Source: an uncultured Lachnospiraceae bacterium (GTDB lineage Bacteria; Bacillota; Clostridia; Lachnospirales; Lachnospiraceae). From it: DNA of 64,000 nucleotides. Under the pieces are notes generated by a model. The model did no database searches and had not been told where the DNA came from. It saw only the letters and a list, made by a program, of their open reading frames with translations. The DNA lies in NCBI GenBank assembly GCA_910578345.1, contig CAJTRA010000002.1, positions 248,001-312,000 on the forward strand. The letters run 5' to 3'. Position numbers and translations under genes: made by a program. Below are positions 43,522 through 51,986 of this stretch, one piece after another. Each line of letters opens with the position of its first letter. Positions within the stretch are counted from its first letter, which is position 1.

Positions 43522-45381
43522 CTATGATTCCAGCTTCATCTCAGGCTCTTCCGGCTGCGGATAGTGCACATCAAAAAGCGCTTCAAACTCAGCACGATTG
43601 ATCTTTTCTTTCTGGAGCAGCAGATCCGCACACTTGTGCAGCACGTCCTCCTGTTCTAAGATGATTGCCTTCGCTTTCTCATAACAATCATCGATGATCG
43701 CTTTCACTTCCCGGTCAATCTCCCCTGAGATCGCCTCACTGTGATTCTTGGCATGCGCCAGATCCCTTCCGATAAATACCTCATCGTCATCGTCGTCATA
43801 GTTGATCACGCCGATATTGTTCGACATCCCATAGCGGGTCACCATCCTGCGGGCAACTTTGGTCGCTTTTTTGATGTCGCTGGATGCACCTGTCGTAATA
43901 TCGTCGAAGATGATCTCCTCCGCAATACGGCCACCCAGAGAAACCATAATATCCTCCAGCATCCTGCCCCTGGTCAGGAACATCTCATCCTTCTCCGGAA
44001 GCGGCATCGTATAGCCTGCCGCACCGATTCCGGTAGGAATGATTGACACCGTATAGACCGGTCCCACATCAGGAAGCACATGAAACAAGATCGCATGTCC
44101 TGCCTCATGATAAGCCGTGATCCGTTTCTCCTTATCAGAGATGATACGGCTCTTCTTCTCCGCACCGATCCCAACCTTGACAAAAGCCCGTTTGATATCG
44201 TCCTGCTTGACGAATACGCGCTTATCCATGGCGGCATTGATCGCCGCTTCATTGAGAAGATTCTCCAAGTCCGCTCCCGTAAATCCTGCCGTCGTCTGTG
44301 CGATCTGGGACAGATCCACATCATCTCCCAGCGGTTTATTCTGGGCATGAACTTTCAGAATATCTTCCCGGCCTCTCACATCCGGCGCCGCTACCGTGAT
44401 CTTACGGTCAAAGCGTCCCGGCCTCAAAATTGCCGGATCCAATATATCCACACGGTTCGTGGCCGCCATCACGATAATCCCTTCGTTGACGCCAAAACCG
44501 TCCATCTCTACCAACAACTGGTTAAGCGTCTGCTCACGCTCATCATGGCCGCCGCCCATACCAGTACCACGCCGCCTGGCTACCGCATCGATTTCGTCAA
44601 TGAAAATAATACAGGGAGCATGCCTCTTTGCCTCCGCAAACATATCACGCACACGGGATGCGCCGACACCGACAAACATCTCCACGAAATCAGAACCAGA
44701 AATACTGAAAAACGGCACGTTCGCTTCTCCGGCAATCGCTTTGGCCAACAACGTCTTACCCGTACCAGGTGCACCTTCGAGAAGAACACCCTTAGGGATC
44801 CGCGCCCCCACCTTCGTAAACTTACCCGGCTCTTTCAGGAACTCAACAATCTCCTGCAGCTCCTCTTTCTCTTCCTTCAGGCCCGCCACGCCATCCAGCT
44901 TAATCTTATTCTCACCGCCCATCGTCAATTTGGCACGGCTTCGTCCGAAATTCATCATCTTTCCATTGCCGCCGCCGTTCGCCGCATTCTGTGCATTCAT
45001 CATCACAAAAAAGAAGACACAGACTACTACAACGATCAGAATTGGAAATACACTGTTTAAAAACCAGCTTTCCTCCGGTACACTCTCCACTATGGGATCC
45101 AGATCATAATTCCTGACTAACGCCTCCGCCTCTGCAACATCCGTCACGTACAGGGTTTTCTCTTCCCCGCTCTTCAATGTGACTTCCAACGACCCGGCCG
45201 CCGTATCCTTGTTCGGACAGACCTTGACGATCGCCACCTCCTTGTTCTCCAGTTGGCTGACAAACTCGCCCTTCGTATAACTGCTATCCTGCACTCTTAT
45301 CGTTCCGATCCAGACGGTAAACAGAAGCAGTCCGATAATAATGAAAAAATACATATAAAAACTCTTATTATTTCTGCTCAA
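43522..45381 (-). CDS. ftsH: ATP-dependent zinc metalloprotease FtsH
   Basis: A 619-residue membrane protease. Helix one (about 8-27), outside domain (about 30-108), helix two (110-128), AAA domain with Walker A GAPGTGKT (203-210), Walker B FIDEID (260-265) and second region of homology ATNRVDILDPAILRPGRFDR, then the zinc site HEAGH (425-429). It degrades misplaced membrane proteins and short-lived regulators. It ends the conserved spoIIE-tilS-hpt-ftsH order also seen in Bacillus. Confidence 0.97.
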   Translation of the reverse strand: MSRNNKSFYMYFFIIIGLLLFTVWIGTIRVQDSSYTKGEFVSQLENKEVAIVKVCPNKDTAAGSLEVTLKSGEEKTLYVTDVAEAEALVRNYDLDPIVESVPEESWFLNSVFPILIVVVVCVFFFVMMNAQNAANGGGNGKMMNFGRSRAKLTMGGENKIKLDGVAGLKEEKEELQEIVEFLKEPGKFTKVGARIPKGVLLEGAPGTGKTLLAKAIAGEANVPFFSISGSDFVEMFVGVGASRVRDMFAEAKRHAPCIIFIDEIDAVARRRGTGMGGGHDEREQTLNQLLVEMDGFGVNEGIIVMAATNRVDILDPAILRPGRFDRKITVAAPDVRGREDILKVHAQNKPLGDDVDLSQIAQTTAGFTGADLENLLNEAAINAAMDKRVFVKQDDIKRAFVKVGIGAEKKSRIISDKEKRITAYHEAGHAILFHVLPDVGPVYTVSIIPTGIGAAGYTMPLPEKDEMFLTRGRMLEDIMVSLGGRIAEEIIFDDITTGASSDIKKATKVARRMVTRYGMSNNIGVINYDDDDDEVFIGRDLAHAKNHSEAISGEIDREVKAIIDDCYEKAKAIILEQEDVLHKCADLLLQKEKINRAEFEALFDVHYPQPEEPEMKLES

Positions 45382-45471
45382 AGTAAACCTCTTTCCTATA
45401 ACATATTCATAAATGCGGCCATTCAGATCATCCTGGCATGGTAACCTGTACGCCTGTCTGAACAGCCACTG

Positions 45472-45996
45472 TCAATCAAATTTCACAATACCGATATAGG
45501 GCAGATTGCGGTATTTTTGATCATAATCAAGTCCGTATCCTACTACGAATTCATCGGGAATTTCAAAACCAGTGTAATCCACTGTGACATCTACCACTCT
45601 CCTGGACGGCTTGTCAAGCAGCGTACACAGCCTCACATCCGCCGGGCCCCTGTCTTTAAGCATCTCCAGCAGATAACTCAGAGTCCTTCCAGAATCTACG
45701 ATATCCTCCACTACCAACACATGTTTGTTCAGCAGAGATTCATCCAGATCCTTCACGATCTTGACCACACCGCTGGACTTTGTGTCTCCCCCATAACTGG
45801 ATACCGACATGAAATCCAAAGATACCGGCACCGTGATCCTCTTGGCGAGTTCACACATAAAGAAACTGCCTCCCTTGAGCACACAGACCAAATGTACCTG
45901 TTTTCCTGCGTAATCTTTGGAAATCTGATCTCCAATTTCCTGTATTCTTCTGTCCACTTCTGCTTCACTCAACAATACTTCAATTCGTTCCGCCAT
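45472..45996 (-). CDS. hpt: Hypoxanthine phosphoribosyltransferase
   Basis: A 174-residue purine salvage enzyme converting hypoxanthine or guanine with PRPP to IMP or GMP. The PRPP motif is VLVVEDIVDSGRTL; VLKGGSFFMCEL and DFMSVSSYG are the other family signatures. The ATG at 45996 has GAGGAGG upstream and lies inside the last codons of tilS (17-base overlap), so the genes are translationally coupled; the longer upstream frame is just tilS shadow. Confidence 0.95.
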   Translation of the reverse strand: MAERIEVLLSEAEVDRRIQEIGDQISKDYAGKQVHLVCVLKGGSFFMCELAKRITVPVSLDFMSVSSYGGDTKSSGVVKIVKDLDESLLNKHVLVVEDIVDSGRTLSYLLEMLKDRGPADVRLCTLLDKPSRRVVDVTVDYTGFEIPDEFVVGYGLDYDQKYRNLPYIGIVKFD

Positions 45997-47578
45997 TGCT
46001 TCCTCCTCTGAACCGTACCTGTAAGATACGTTCTGTACTTCCATCCACCTTGTAGCCCTGGCTGATCCGGTAACCGGGCACCCACAGTATATGGGATCCA
46101 TCAGCCAGCAAATGCATTCTGTCACGCTGCATCTTCGGGATTTTCTCATTGATCATATATTGTTTGACAGACTTTGTATGCATCGCGGCATCGATCGAAA
46201 GATAGTCGCCCTGCTGCCGTGTACGCAATAACAAAGACGTAGTTATTTTATCATAATCAAACCATTTCGTATATCTATTTTGTGGAATATTTTCCTCTTT
46301 TTCACAGAATCCAGCCTCTTTTTCCAATAAAGTAATGACAAAAGTACCCTCTCCTGGCAGAAAAATTTCCATAGGCGGTTCTATCCGGTAGCTCTCACTG
46401 GCTCCTGCCTCTTTGCTGCTCTCGCCGTCAGGCTGTCTTCTCCCTGCCAATAGATCCGCAGTCTTATTCTCCTGCCCTATTTTGCGCATTTCTCTGATCA
46501 GGTAAAGCCTGTCATACTCTTTATACGCCCTGATCCCATAAGGCAGGCTGAGTTCCTTACTGCCATCCCTGTCCATCAGCTTCTCCAGCTCCGCAATATG
46601 TTGCCTCGTAATATCCTTTCTGTGCGGTGTCAACCGCTCCATACACATCAGCAGGACACGCTTAGAGAGGACAGGATCCACCTGCGACAAAGCTCTGCTT
46701 TTAATGCGCAAACCAACCGTCTGTACATCCTCTGCCGATCCTGCTCCTATATTCCCTGACGAACCCGCCGCTTCCGTTCCAGACCGGCCGCAGAAGATCA
46801 CAGCTTTCTGTGAACTGATTTCTTCCACACATTCTTCATATACCCGCCTGGTCTGCTCCGCCAGATAACGTTCTGTCTCCGTAAGGGTTTCCGCCAGCTC
46901 TCCCATATGCGCAGCCACACCGGCACAGATTTCTTTCTGCGCATAAGACAGAATGTGGTGTCTGATCCGATTGCGGGTATAAGTATCCTCTTCATTGGTG
47001 CGGTCTCTACAATAGGACAACCGATTCTTTTGTAAATACTGCTCGATCTCCGCTCTTTCCAGACACAGGATCGGCCGGATCACCACTTCCCTGACCGGCT
47101 GGATGGAACTGAGTCCCTTGATCCCACTCCCCCTGAATAGATGGAACAGCATGGTTTCCGCCCGGTCATTACTATTGTGCGCAACCGCAATCCTGCACGA
47201 TTCACCCTCTCTTATCTGTGCTTCTAATACTTCTGCAAATGCCTGATACCGAAGCTCTCTGCCGGCTTCCTCCGGAGAAAGTCCCATCCGCAGCGCATAC
47301 CCATTCATATCCACTTTCCGCAGATAAAAAGGGACTTCCAGTTTTCTGCACAACGCTTCCACATAGGCGGCGTCCTCTCCTGATTCTGTCCGCACTCCAT
47401 GATCCACATGGACCACAAGCAGCCGGAATCCTCTCTCCCTTCGCATCCTCCATAATAGATGCAGCAGACACACAGAATCCGCGCCTCCCGACACTCCTGC
47501 TACCACGAGATCTTGCGCCTTTATCATATGGTATCTATCTATATATTGTTTTACCTTTGTATAAGTATGATCTGTCAT
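45980..47578 (-). CDS. tilS: tRNA(Ile)-lysidine synthase
   Basis: A 532-residue enzyme that attaches lysine to C34 of tRNA-Ile so that AUA is read as isoleucine; essential. The ATP PP-loop SGGADS is at residues 30-35, followed by HVDHGVR and AHNSNDRAET. The C-terminal half contains the typical linker and a final domain with KMQRDRMHLLADGSHILWVPGYRIS. The ATG at 47578 is 8 bases after the spoIIE-type stop; the ribosome site is weak, suggesting coupling. Confidence 0.95.
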   Translation of the reverse strand: MTDHTYTKVKQYIDRYHMIKAQDLVVAGVSGGADSVCLLHLLWRMRRERGFRLLVVHVDHGVRTESGEDAAYVEALCRKLEVPFYLRKVDMNGYALRMGLSPEEAGRELRYQAFAEVLEAQIREGESCRIAVAHNSNDRAETMLFHLFRGSGIKGLSSIQPVREVVIRPILCLERAEIEQYLQKNRLSYCRDRTNEEDTYTRNRIRHHILSYAQKEICAGVAAHMGELAETLTETERYLAEQTRRVYEECVEEISSQKAVIFCGRSGTEAAGSSGNIGAGSAEDVQTVGLRIKSRALSQVDPVLSKRVLLMCMERLTPHRKDITRQHIAELEKLMDRDGSKELSLPYGIRAYKEYDRLYLIREMRKIGQENKTADLLAGRRQPDGESSKEAGASESYRIEPPMEIFLPGEGTFVITLLEKEAGFCEKEENIPQNRYTKWFDYDKITTSLLLRTRQQGDYLSIDAAMHTKSVKQYMINEKIPKMQRDRMHLLADGSHILWVPGYRISQGYKVDGSTERILQVRFRGGSNGGTN

Positions 47579-47586
47579 TGTAACTT

Positions 47587-48807
47587 CTATGCTCTGTCTT
47601 TCTCCCAAACTCCGATCACTAACACCGTCATATCATCCCTGACTTGTCCGCCGCTCTGCTTCAGGCAGTATGCCAGAATCTGATTTGCAATCTCATTTGG
47701 ATTCGTATATTCTATCCTTCCGATGATCTCCGGCAGCACCTCTTCTCCAATCCCCTGAGAAAGTGCATCCAAGATACCGTCAGACAGCATGATCACATAA
47801 TCTCCGCTTTGCAGGACTCTATGCAGGCTTTCTGTCTCGATCTGCCCGAAAACCCCCAGCGGGAAATTGAGCGCCGACAGCCTGTCCACCAGCCGGCCTC
47901 TCTTAATATAGCTGCAGGCAGCGCCTACTTTCATAAACTCACATGCACCCGTATACAGGTTGATGTCGCATATGTCTAACGTAGACAGATTCTCTTCCTG
48001 TCCGGCCGCCACCAGCGCACCATTGATCATCTGCACTGCCGTCTCCTTGCGAAAGCCAGCCTCCAAAAGTCTCTCCATCTTCTCGATCACCCGTTCCGAG
48101 TCACCGCACGCTTTCTCTCCGGAGCCCATACCGTCCGAGAGGATCGCTGCCATCCTCCCGTTTTCCGCCTCATAGAAAGAATAATTATCTCCTGAAATCT
48201 GTTCATTCTCCTTCACCGCCTTAGCCACCCCGGTAAGCAGATGAAAGTTCTCTTCCTCCATAAAATAATAGGTATTCCAATCCGGCGTAAGATACTGCGG
48301 CACATTCTTCGCTGCACGCAGCCGGGTATTCATTGCCACTGACAGGAAATCCGCCACATCCTCTATGCAGATATGTTCCCCGAACTTCGTATATTTTTCT
48401 GAGATCGTCTTCATCGTCAGACTCACTTCTATATGCCCGTCTTCTCTCTCCAACTCGAAAAAATTGCGCAGCAGGATTCCTGATTCCCGCAGCATCTTCG
48501 ACACCTGCTTATATTTCCTTTCTCCCATGGGACGGTACAAACATGTCTCGCGCGCCACCTCTGCCATGATATGCGCCATCTCCTTTAAATGTTCTGCCAG
48601 CAGTCCCTGGTTTTCCTGCAGTTTTCGCTGCCACAAATAATCAAGCCGGTCTGCCGGGTCATGATCATCGGTCTCATCAAGACACAGATCTTCTGCCTCG
48701 AACAGATCCGCCAAATCTCTGAATGACTCTGCATAGCTTAAAAGCCTTTGCCTGCCATACTCTGGTATGATCGTTATTTTATTGCTGTCTTCCGTCTGTC
48801 TTTTCAT
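47587..48807 (-). CDS. spoIIE: SpoIIE-family PP2C phosphatase lacking the membrane domain
   Basis: A 406-residue protein with GGGGAGGT 6 bases before the ATG at 48807; longer in-frame starts lack such a site. The C-terminal PP2C part has the metal motifs SDGMGSGEKA and LSDGILDAL and ends DDMTVLVIGVW. In Bacillus, SpoIIE dephosphorylates SpoIIAA to switch on sigma-F in the forespore and has ten membrane helices before the central domain; here none are seen. Its place between divIC and tilS is the spoIIE place, so it is taken as the orthologue. Confidence 0.85.
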   Translation of the reverse strand: MKRQTEDSNKITIIPEYGRQRLLSYAESFRDLADLFEAEDLCLDETDDHDPADRLDYLWQRKLQENQGLLAEHLKEMAHIMAEVARETCLYRPMGERKYKQVSKMLRESGILLRNFFELEREDGHIEVSLTMKTISEKYTKFGEHICIEDVADFLSVAMNTRLRAAKNVPQYLTPDWNTYYFMEEENFHLLTGVAKAVKENEQISGDNYSFYEAENGRMAAILSDGMGSGEKACGDSERVIEKMERLLEAGFRKETAVQMINGALVAAGQEENLSTLDICDINLYTGACEFMKVGAACSYIKRGRLVDRLSALNFPLGVFGQIETESLHRVLQSGDYVIMLSDGILDALSQGIGEEVLPEIIGRIEYTNPNEIANQILAYCLKQSGGQVRDDMTVLVIGVWEKDRA

Positions 48808-49013
48808 ACGATACCTCCCCATTTGTTTCCTTCTATCGTGGACGACATGAGAAATCTCGCTTCCTGTCATACTCATGCACAGCGCAGTCTGCCTATGATA
48901 CTGCATACAGCGCCGCAACCGCAAATTGCCCACATTACTTTATCTTTATCAATATATGAGGAGGTTGTCCCATTTATTACTGTGAAAATCTTTTGCCAAA
49001 AATTTTCCAAATA

Positions 49014-49051
49014 GAAAAAAGCAAATCTCAGATATTCTCCAAAATCTGCTT
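49014..49051 (-). terminator. Possible terminator after divIC
   Basis: On the minus strand AAGCAGAT and ATTTGCTT (outer stem, one G-T pair) are followed directly by TTTTTTC. The stem begins at the divIC stop codon. The remaining interval to 48807 holds the spoIIE promoter region, in which I found no convincing Spo0A box. Confidence 0.4.
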
Positions 49052-49355
49052 AATTCTCATCTTTAAATATAATCTCTCCTTCGTACACAAGACCCAGTTT
49101 ATTCTTAGCGATCTCTTCCACGTATTTCTTGGTCTGGGTATATTTCTCGTACTCTTTGATCTCTTCTGTTCTCGCCTGTTCTGCCTCGATCTCCTGCATC
49201 AGGGCTTCTTCCCGCGCCATATACGCTGTACGCTTCTCGCGAAGTTCTACACTCTTGACTGCAACCACAATCAGCATCATGATAACAACTGTGGTAACCA
49301 AAAGCATGCCCATACGGTTCTGGCGCTTCTTACGATATGCTGCTTTTCCTGCCAT
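49050..49355 (-). CDS. divIC: Septum formation initiator, DivIC/FtsB family
   Basis: A 101-residue protein: basic N-terminus, one helix (about 15-34, MGMLLVTTVVIMMLIVVAV), then a coiled coil (ELREKRTAYMAREEALMQEIEAEQARTEEI) and a short end domain (EEIAKNKLGLVYEGEIIFK). It belongs to the DivIC-DivIB-FtsL division complex. In Bacillus divIC has the same neighbours (yabQ before, spoIIE after). Confidence 0.9.
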   Translation of the reverse strand: MAGKAAYRKKRQNRMGMLLVTTVVIMMLIVVAVKSVELREKRTAYMAREEALMQEIEAEQARTEEIKEYEKYTQTKKYVEEIAKNKLGLVYEGEIIFKDEN

Positions 49356-49403
49356 GTTGTTATTGATACTCCTCTCATCTTCGCAGAAATCCCCTTTTCA
49401 GGA

Positions 49404-49892
49404 TTACTGTTTACATAAAATTATTCTAATTGTTTTCAGCCAGACCGTCAACCGTTTTTTTATAAATTCCTTTACTTTTTTCAGTTTCCTCACAATCAAT
49501 CGAACAAACCTTCGAATGCCGCAAAATAGCCATTTTACGGGTTTTAGCACAACTTGTATGGCACGAAAAACAAACCACATTATCTTGTGTATGCATGTTG
49601 ACATAATATTTACAAAATGATTTTTGATCAAAAATTTATAAAAAAGCATTCCAAGAGCTGCCCCCATCACGGCAAACCATCTCAGAACGCCATTGTTCTC
49701 CTTGTACAGCATATAAAAGACGCCAATCCCACAGACAAACCAATAGAGCAAATCCTCCAGGGAGATCAAAAATCTGCCATGCGTGAATAATTTCCGGAAG
49801 ACCAATATCCAATCGTAGGCAAATGTAATGACCAGGCCCATAAGGATAGAATGGAGAAAAAAAATTATTTCCTGCACAATGTCCTGACTCAT
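49404..49892 (-). CDS. yabQ: Spore cortex biosynthesis protein YabQ
   Basis: A 162-residue membrane protein starting MSQDIVQEIIFFLHSILMG; GGAGGT lies 9 bases upstream. Helices near residues 9-30, 45-65 and 70-90 are followed by a strongly basic tail. YabQ of Bacillus is needed for spore cortex formation and sits in the outer forespore membrane. The gene lies downstream of yabP and of a sigma-E promoter. Confidence 0.85.
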   Translation of the reverse strand: MSQDIVQEIIFFLHSILMGLVITFAYDWILVFRKLFTHGRFLISLEDLLYWFVCGIGVFYMLYKENNGVLRWFAVMGAALGMLFYKFLIKNHFVNIMSTCIHKIMWFVFRAIQVVLKPVKWLFCGIRRFVRLIVRKLKKVKEFIKKRLTVWLKTIRIILCKQ

Positions 49893-49937
49893 ATCCGGCA
49901 AACCTCCGAAAGATAATACACAAACCAAATCGCAAAC

Positions 49938-50228
49938 TTACTTGAATAATCTGGCAAGCAGTGATTCCCCCTTGGCTCCATACCCCGCGTTTTCCGAATA
50001 AGTAAAGCTGTCAATCCGGCCGTCCACGTCCACTTCCCCCTTATCTAGGGACAGCCGGCTGACATGAAGTTCGGTTCCCTTGATCATCAGCATCCCTTGC
50101 TCTGTCTCCAGCAGGATCTCATTGACATCAAATGATAACACATCATTGACGCCGCTTATGCTACATGTCCTCCTGTTGGTAAGCATCAGCTTATGCGGTT
50201 TTCTGTTCGCACTGTTCAAATCTTCCAT
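49938..50228 (-). CDS. yabP: Sporulation protein YabP
   Basis: A 96-residue protein with GGAGGG before the ATG. Motifs LTNRRTCSISGVNDVLSFD and L.TE.G.L.IKG..LHV..L.L..GEV...G.I identify the YabP/YqfC family of sporulation proteins. It probably forms a beta-rich shell-type fold on the mother-cell side. A near-consensus sigma-E promoter lies at 50349-50377. Confidence 0.92.
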   Translation of the reverse strand: MEDLNSANRKPHKLMLTNRRTCSISGVNDVLSFDVNEILLETEQGMLMIKGTELHVSRLSLDKGEVDVDGRIDSFTYSENAGYGAKGESLLARLFK

Positions 50229-50348
50229 ACATACCCTCCTCTGACAGTCGCACTGCCTTATGTTTCCTCAAACACCGTCTGCCCAAGCAGGAATCTCTCG
50301 GAGTCAAAGCAATGTCAGAAAGCCACATATTGCGTAGCCTTTACACTA

Positions 50349-50377
50349 AATGTATGTGTGGTCAGACCTAAATATGC
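50349..50377 (-). promoter_or_regulatory. Sigma-E promoter of yabPQ
   Basis: On the minus strand GCATATT (50377-50371), 14 bases, CATACATT (50356-50349). Bacillus sigma-E consensus is GHATATT-N14-CATACAHT: every consensus position matches. It lies directly after the rqcP stop, 120 bases before yabP, so yabPQ can be expressed in the mother cell independently of the genes upstream. Confidence 0.85.
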
Positions 50378-50382
50378 CTGCT

Positions 50383-50625
50383 TTAGGGCAGATACCGAAA
50401 CAGTTCCCTGGCTTCTTCTTTCCTGACGGTCTCCTGCACATCCAGAACTTCTACCTTAACTTCTTTATTCCCAAACTGAATGGTGATAATATCCCCCGCT
50501 TTCACATTGACCGACGCTTTCGCCGGCTTATCGTTCACGAGAACTCTGCCGGCATCGCAGGCCTCGTTCGCCACAGTCCGCCGTTTGATCAAACGGGAAA
50601 CCTTTAAATACTTATCAAGTCTCAT
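50383..50625 (-). CDS. rqcP: RqcP (YabO), S4-domain ribosome quality-control factor
   Basis: An 80-residue S4 RNA-binding protein starting MRLDKYLKVSRLIKRRTVANEA and ending in a short beta part with GKE/NKEVKVEVLDV. RqcP binds stalled 50S-peptidyl-tRNA and helps RqcH add alanine tails. Its place before yabP is the same in Bacillus. A sigma-E promoter overlaps its 3' flank. Confidence 0.93.
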   Translation of the reverse strand: MRLDKYLKVSRLIKRRTVANEACDAGRVLVNDKPAKASVNVKAGDIITIQFGNKEVKVEVLDVQETVRKEEARELFRYLP

Positions 50626-50770
50626 CGTATGTCCATACCTTTCCCTGAAATCATTTGATCCGGTAGGGAAGACCCTGTGCCGCTTTTATCGCGTATTCTT
50701 CCGAACGGATCCATACATAATACAAAAAGCCCATATGCGTCTGCATACAGGCCTTTACTTTCTCTTAAAA

Positions 50771-51046
50771 TTATGCGTTAAGCATGTCCTTTAATGCCTT
50801 ACCAGCCTTAAACTTAGGAGCTTTGGAAGCTGCGATCTTCATCACTTCACCACTCTGAGGATTTCTACCTTCTCTTGCTGCTCTCTCGGAAACTTCAAAA
50901 GTACCGAAACCAACCAACTGTACTTTGCCGCCCTTCTTCAACTCGTCGGCAACAACATCTGTAAAAGCTTTCAATGCCTTCTCCGCATCTTTCTTGGATA
51001 ATCCTGCCTGATCAGCCATAGCTGCAACTAATTCTGTTTTGTTCAT
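50771..51046 (-). CDS. hup: HU family DNA-binding protein
   Basis: A 91-residue histone-like protein beginning MNKTELVAAMADQAGLSKKDAEKAL; VQLVGFGTFEVSERAAREGRNPQSGE is the HU arm with the GRNPQ tip. It bends and compacts DNA as a dimer. AAGGAGG precedes the ATG and a consensus promoter lies at 51116-51144. In Bacillus the mazG-rqcP pair has no HU gene between, so the insertion of HU here is a Clostridia arrangement. Confidence 0.97.
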   Translation of the reverse strand: MNKTELVAAMADQAGLSKKDAEKALKAFTDVVADELKKGGKVQLVGFGTFEVSERAAREGRNPQSGEVMKIAASKAPKFKAGKALKDMLNA

Positions 51047-51115
51047 CTTGAACTCCTCCTTAAATGAGTCTTCATTTTATTATTAGATGTTCCTCTTTTG
51101 AAACGCCTACACATA

Positions 51116-51144
51116 TTTATATACGCTTTTCCCTCTGATGTCAA
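51116..51144 (-). promoter_or_regulatory. Strong sigma-A promoter of the HU gene
   Basis: On the minus strand TTGACA (51144-51139), 17 bases, TATAAA (51121-51116). It lies just after the mazG terminator and about 70 bases before the HU ATG. Confidence 0.85.
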
Positions 51145-51145
51145 G

Positions 51146-51174
51146 CAAAAAAATGGCTTTTTTTTCGCCATTTT
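51146..51174 (-). terminator. Terminator after mazG
   Basis: On the minus strand AAAATGGC, a loop of Gs and As, then GCCATTTTTTT. The stem plus T run directly precedes the HU promoter, so HU is transcribed separately from mazG. Confidence 0.75.
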
Positions 51175-51219
51175 CGGGCATTTCCCGCATTCTCTTTCTT
51201 TTCCACAATATGTTGTAAA

Positions 51220-51957
51220 TTACGATTCTTCGTCCACATGATAAACCCTGTCATATTGATCGATCAAATCTTCTATTCTGTCTGTCAACACCTGTTCCTG
51301 TGAAATTTTGGCGATCCTCGCAATGTCAGACACCCTTATGAGAATATCCGCCATGACTTTCTCCAACTCCTTGCCGTAAGGTTCATGACCGCATACTTCA
51401 AGCGCATCGACTGCTTCCTGCAGCGCATGCACATTCTGTTCATAGGAATATCCCTTCTCATAATTCTGATCAATCTTTTTCAACACCTTCGCCGCTCTTG
51501 TCAGCGCCGGCAGTTCCCACGGGATTTCCTGCAATGGAGAGGTGATCCAGGATTTCTCTTTTTTCTCCTGCTTCTTGATCTCGTCCCAGTTCATAAGAAC
51601 CTCTTCCGGCGTATCTGCGCTGCCTGTCCCAAACACATGCGGATGCCTGCGGACCATCTTACGGCTGATCTCGTCTACCACATCAGCCATGGTAAAAAGA
51701 CCCTCTTCCTCCGCGATCTGTGCGTGCATGACCACCTGCAGGAGTACGTCTCCCAACTCTTCCCGCATATTCTCAGGGTTTCCTGTCTGGTCAAAAATCC
51801 GAATGGAGGCAAGCAGCTCGGCTGCCTCCTCCATCATACATGGTTTCAAACTTTCATGCGTCTGCTCTCTGTCCCAGGGACAGCCATTCTCTCCCCGAAG
51901 CATTTTGATGATCTCAAGAAGATCTTTGTATGTATATTGTTTGTTATTGTTCTGCAT
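51220..51957 (-). CDS. mazG: Nucleoside triphosphate pyrophosphohydrolase MazG
   Basis: A 245-residue protein. The MazG domain has CPWDREQTHESLKPCMMEEAAELL with the metal Glu-Glu-x-x-Glu cluster and a later ELGDVLLQVVMHAQIA with Glu and Asp. It removes pyrophosphate from (d)NTPs, clearing abnormal nucleotides. Bacillus YabN is a fusion of a methylase domain with MazG; here only the MazG part is present. It starts the conserved block that ends in ftsH. Confidence 0.93.
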   Translation of the reverse strand: MQNNNKQYTYKDLLEIIKMLRGENGCPWDREQTHESLKPCMMEEAAELLASIRIFDQTGNPENMREELGDVLLQVVMHAQIAEEEGLFTMADVVDEISRKMVRRHPHVFGTGSADTPEEVLMNWDEIKKQEKKEKSWITSPLQEIPWELPALTRAAKVLKKIDQNYEKGYSYEQNVHALQEAVDALEVCGHEPYGKELEKVMADILIRVSDIARIAKISQEQVLTDRIEDLIDQYDRVYHVDEES

Positions 51958-51986
51958 TTTATGAATATTTCCTTATCAATCCCTGT

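Noticed and set aside
44080..45060. A 326-codon plus-strand frame opposite ftsH
   Set aside because: Shadow of the ftsH coding sequence; low-complexity composition and no start signal.
48808..49049. Spo0A box for the spoIIE-type gene
   Set aside because: Only ATGTCGTCC-like matches were seen, not TGTCGAA; no convincing -35/-10 pair either.
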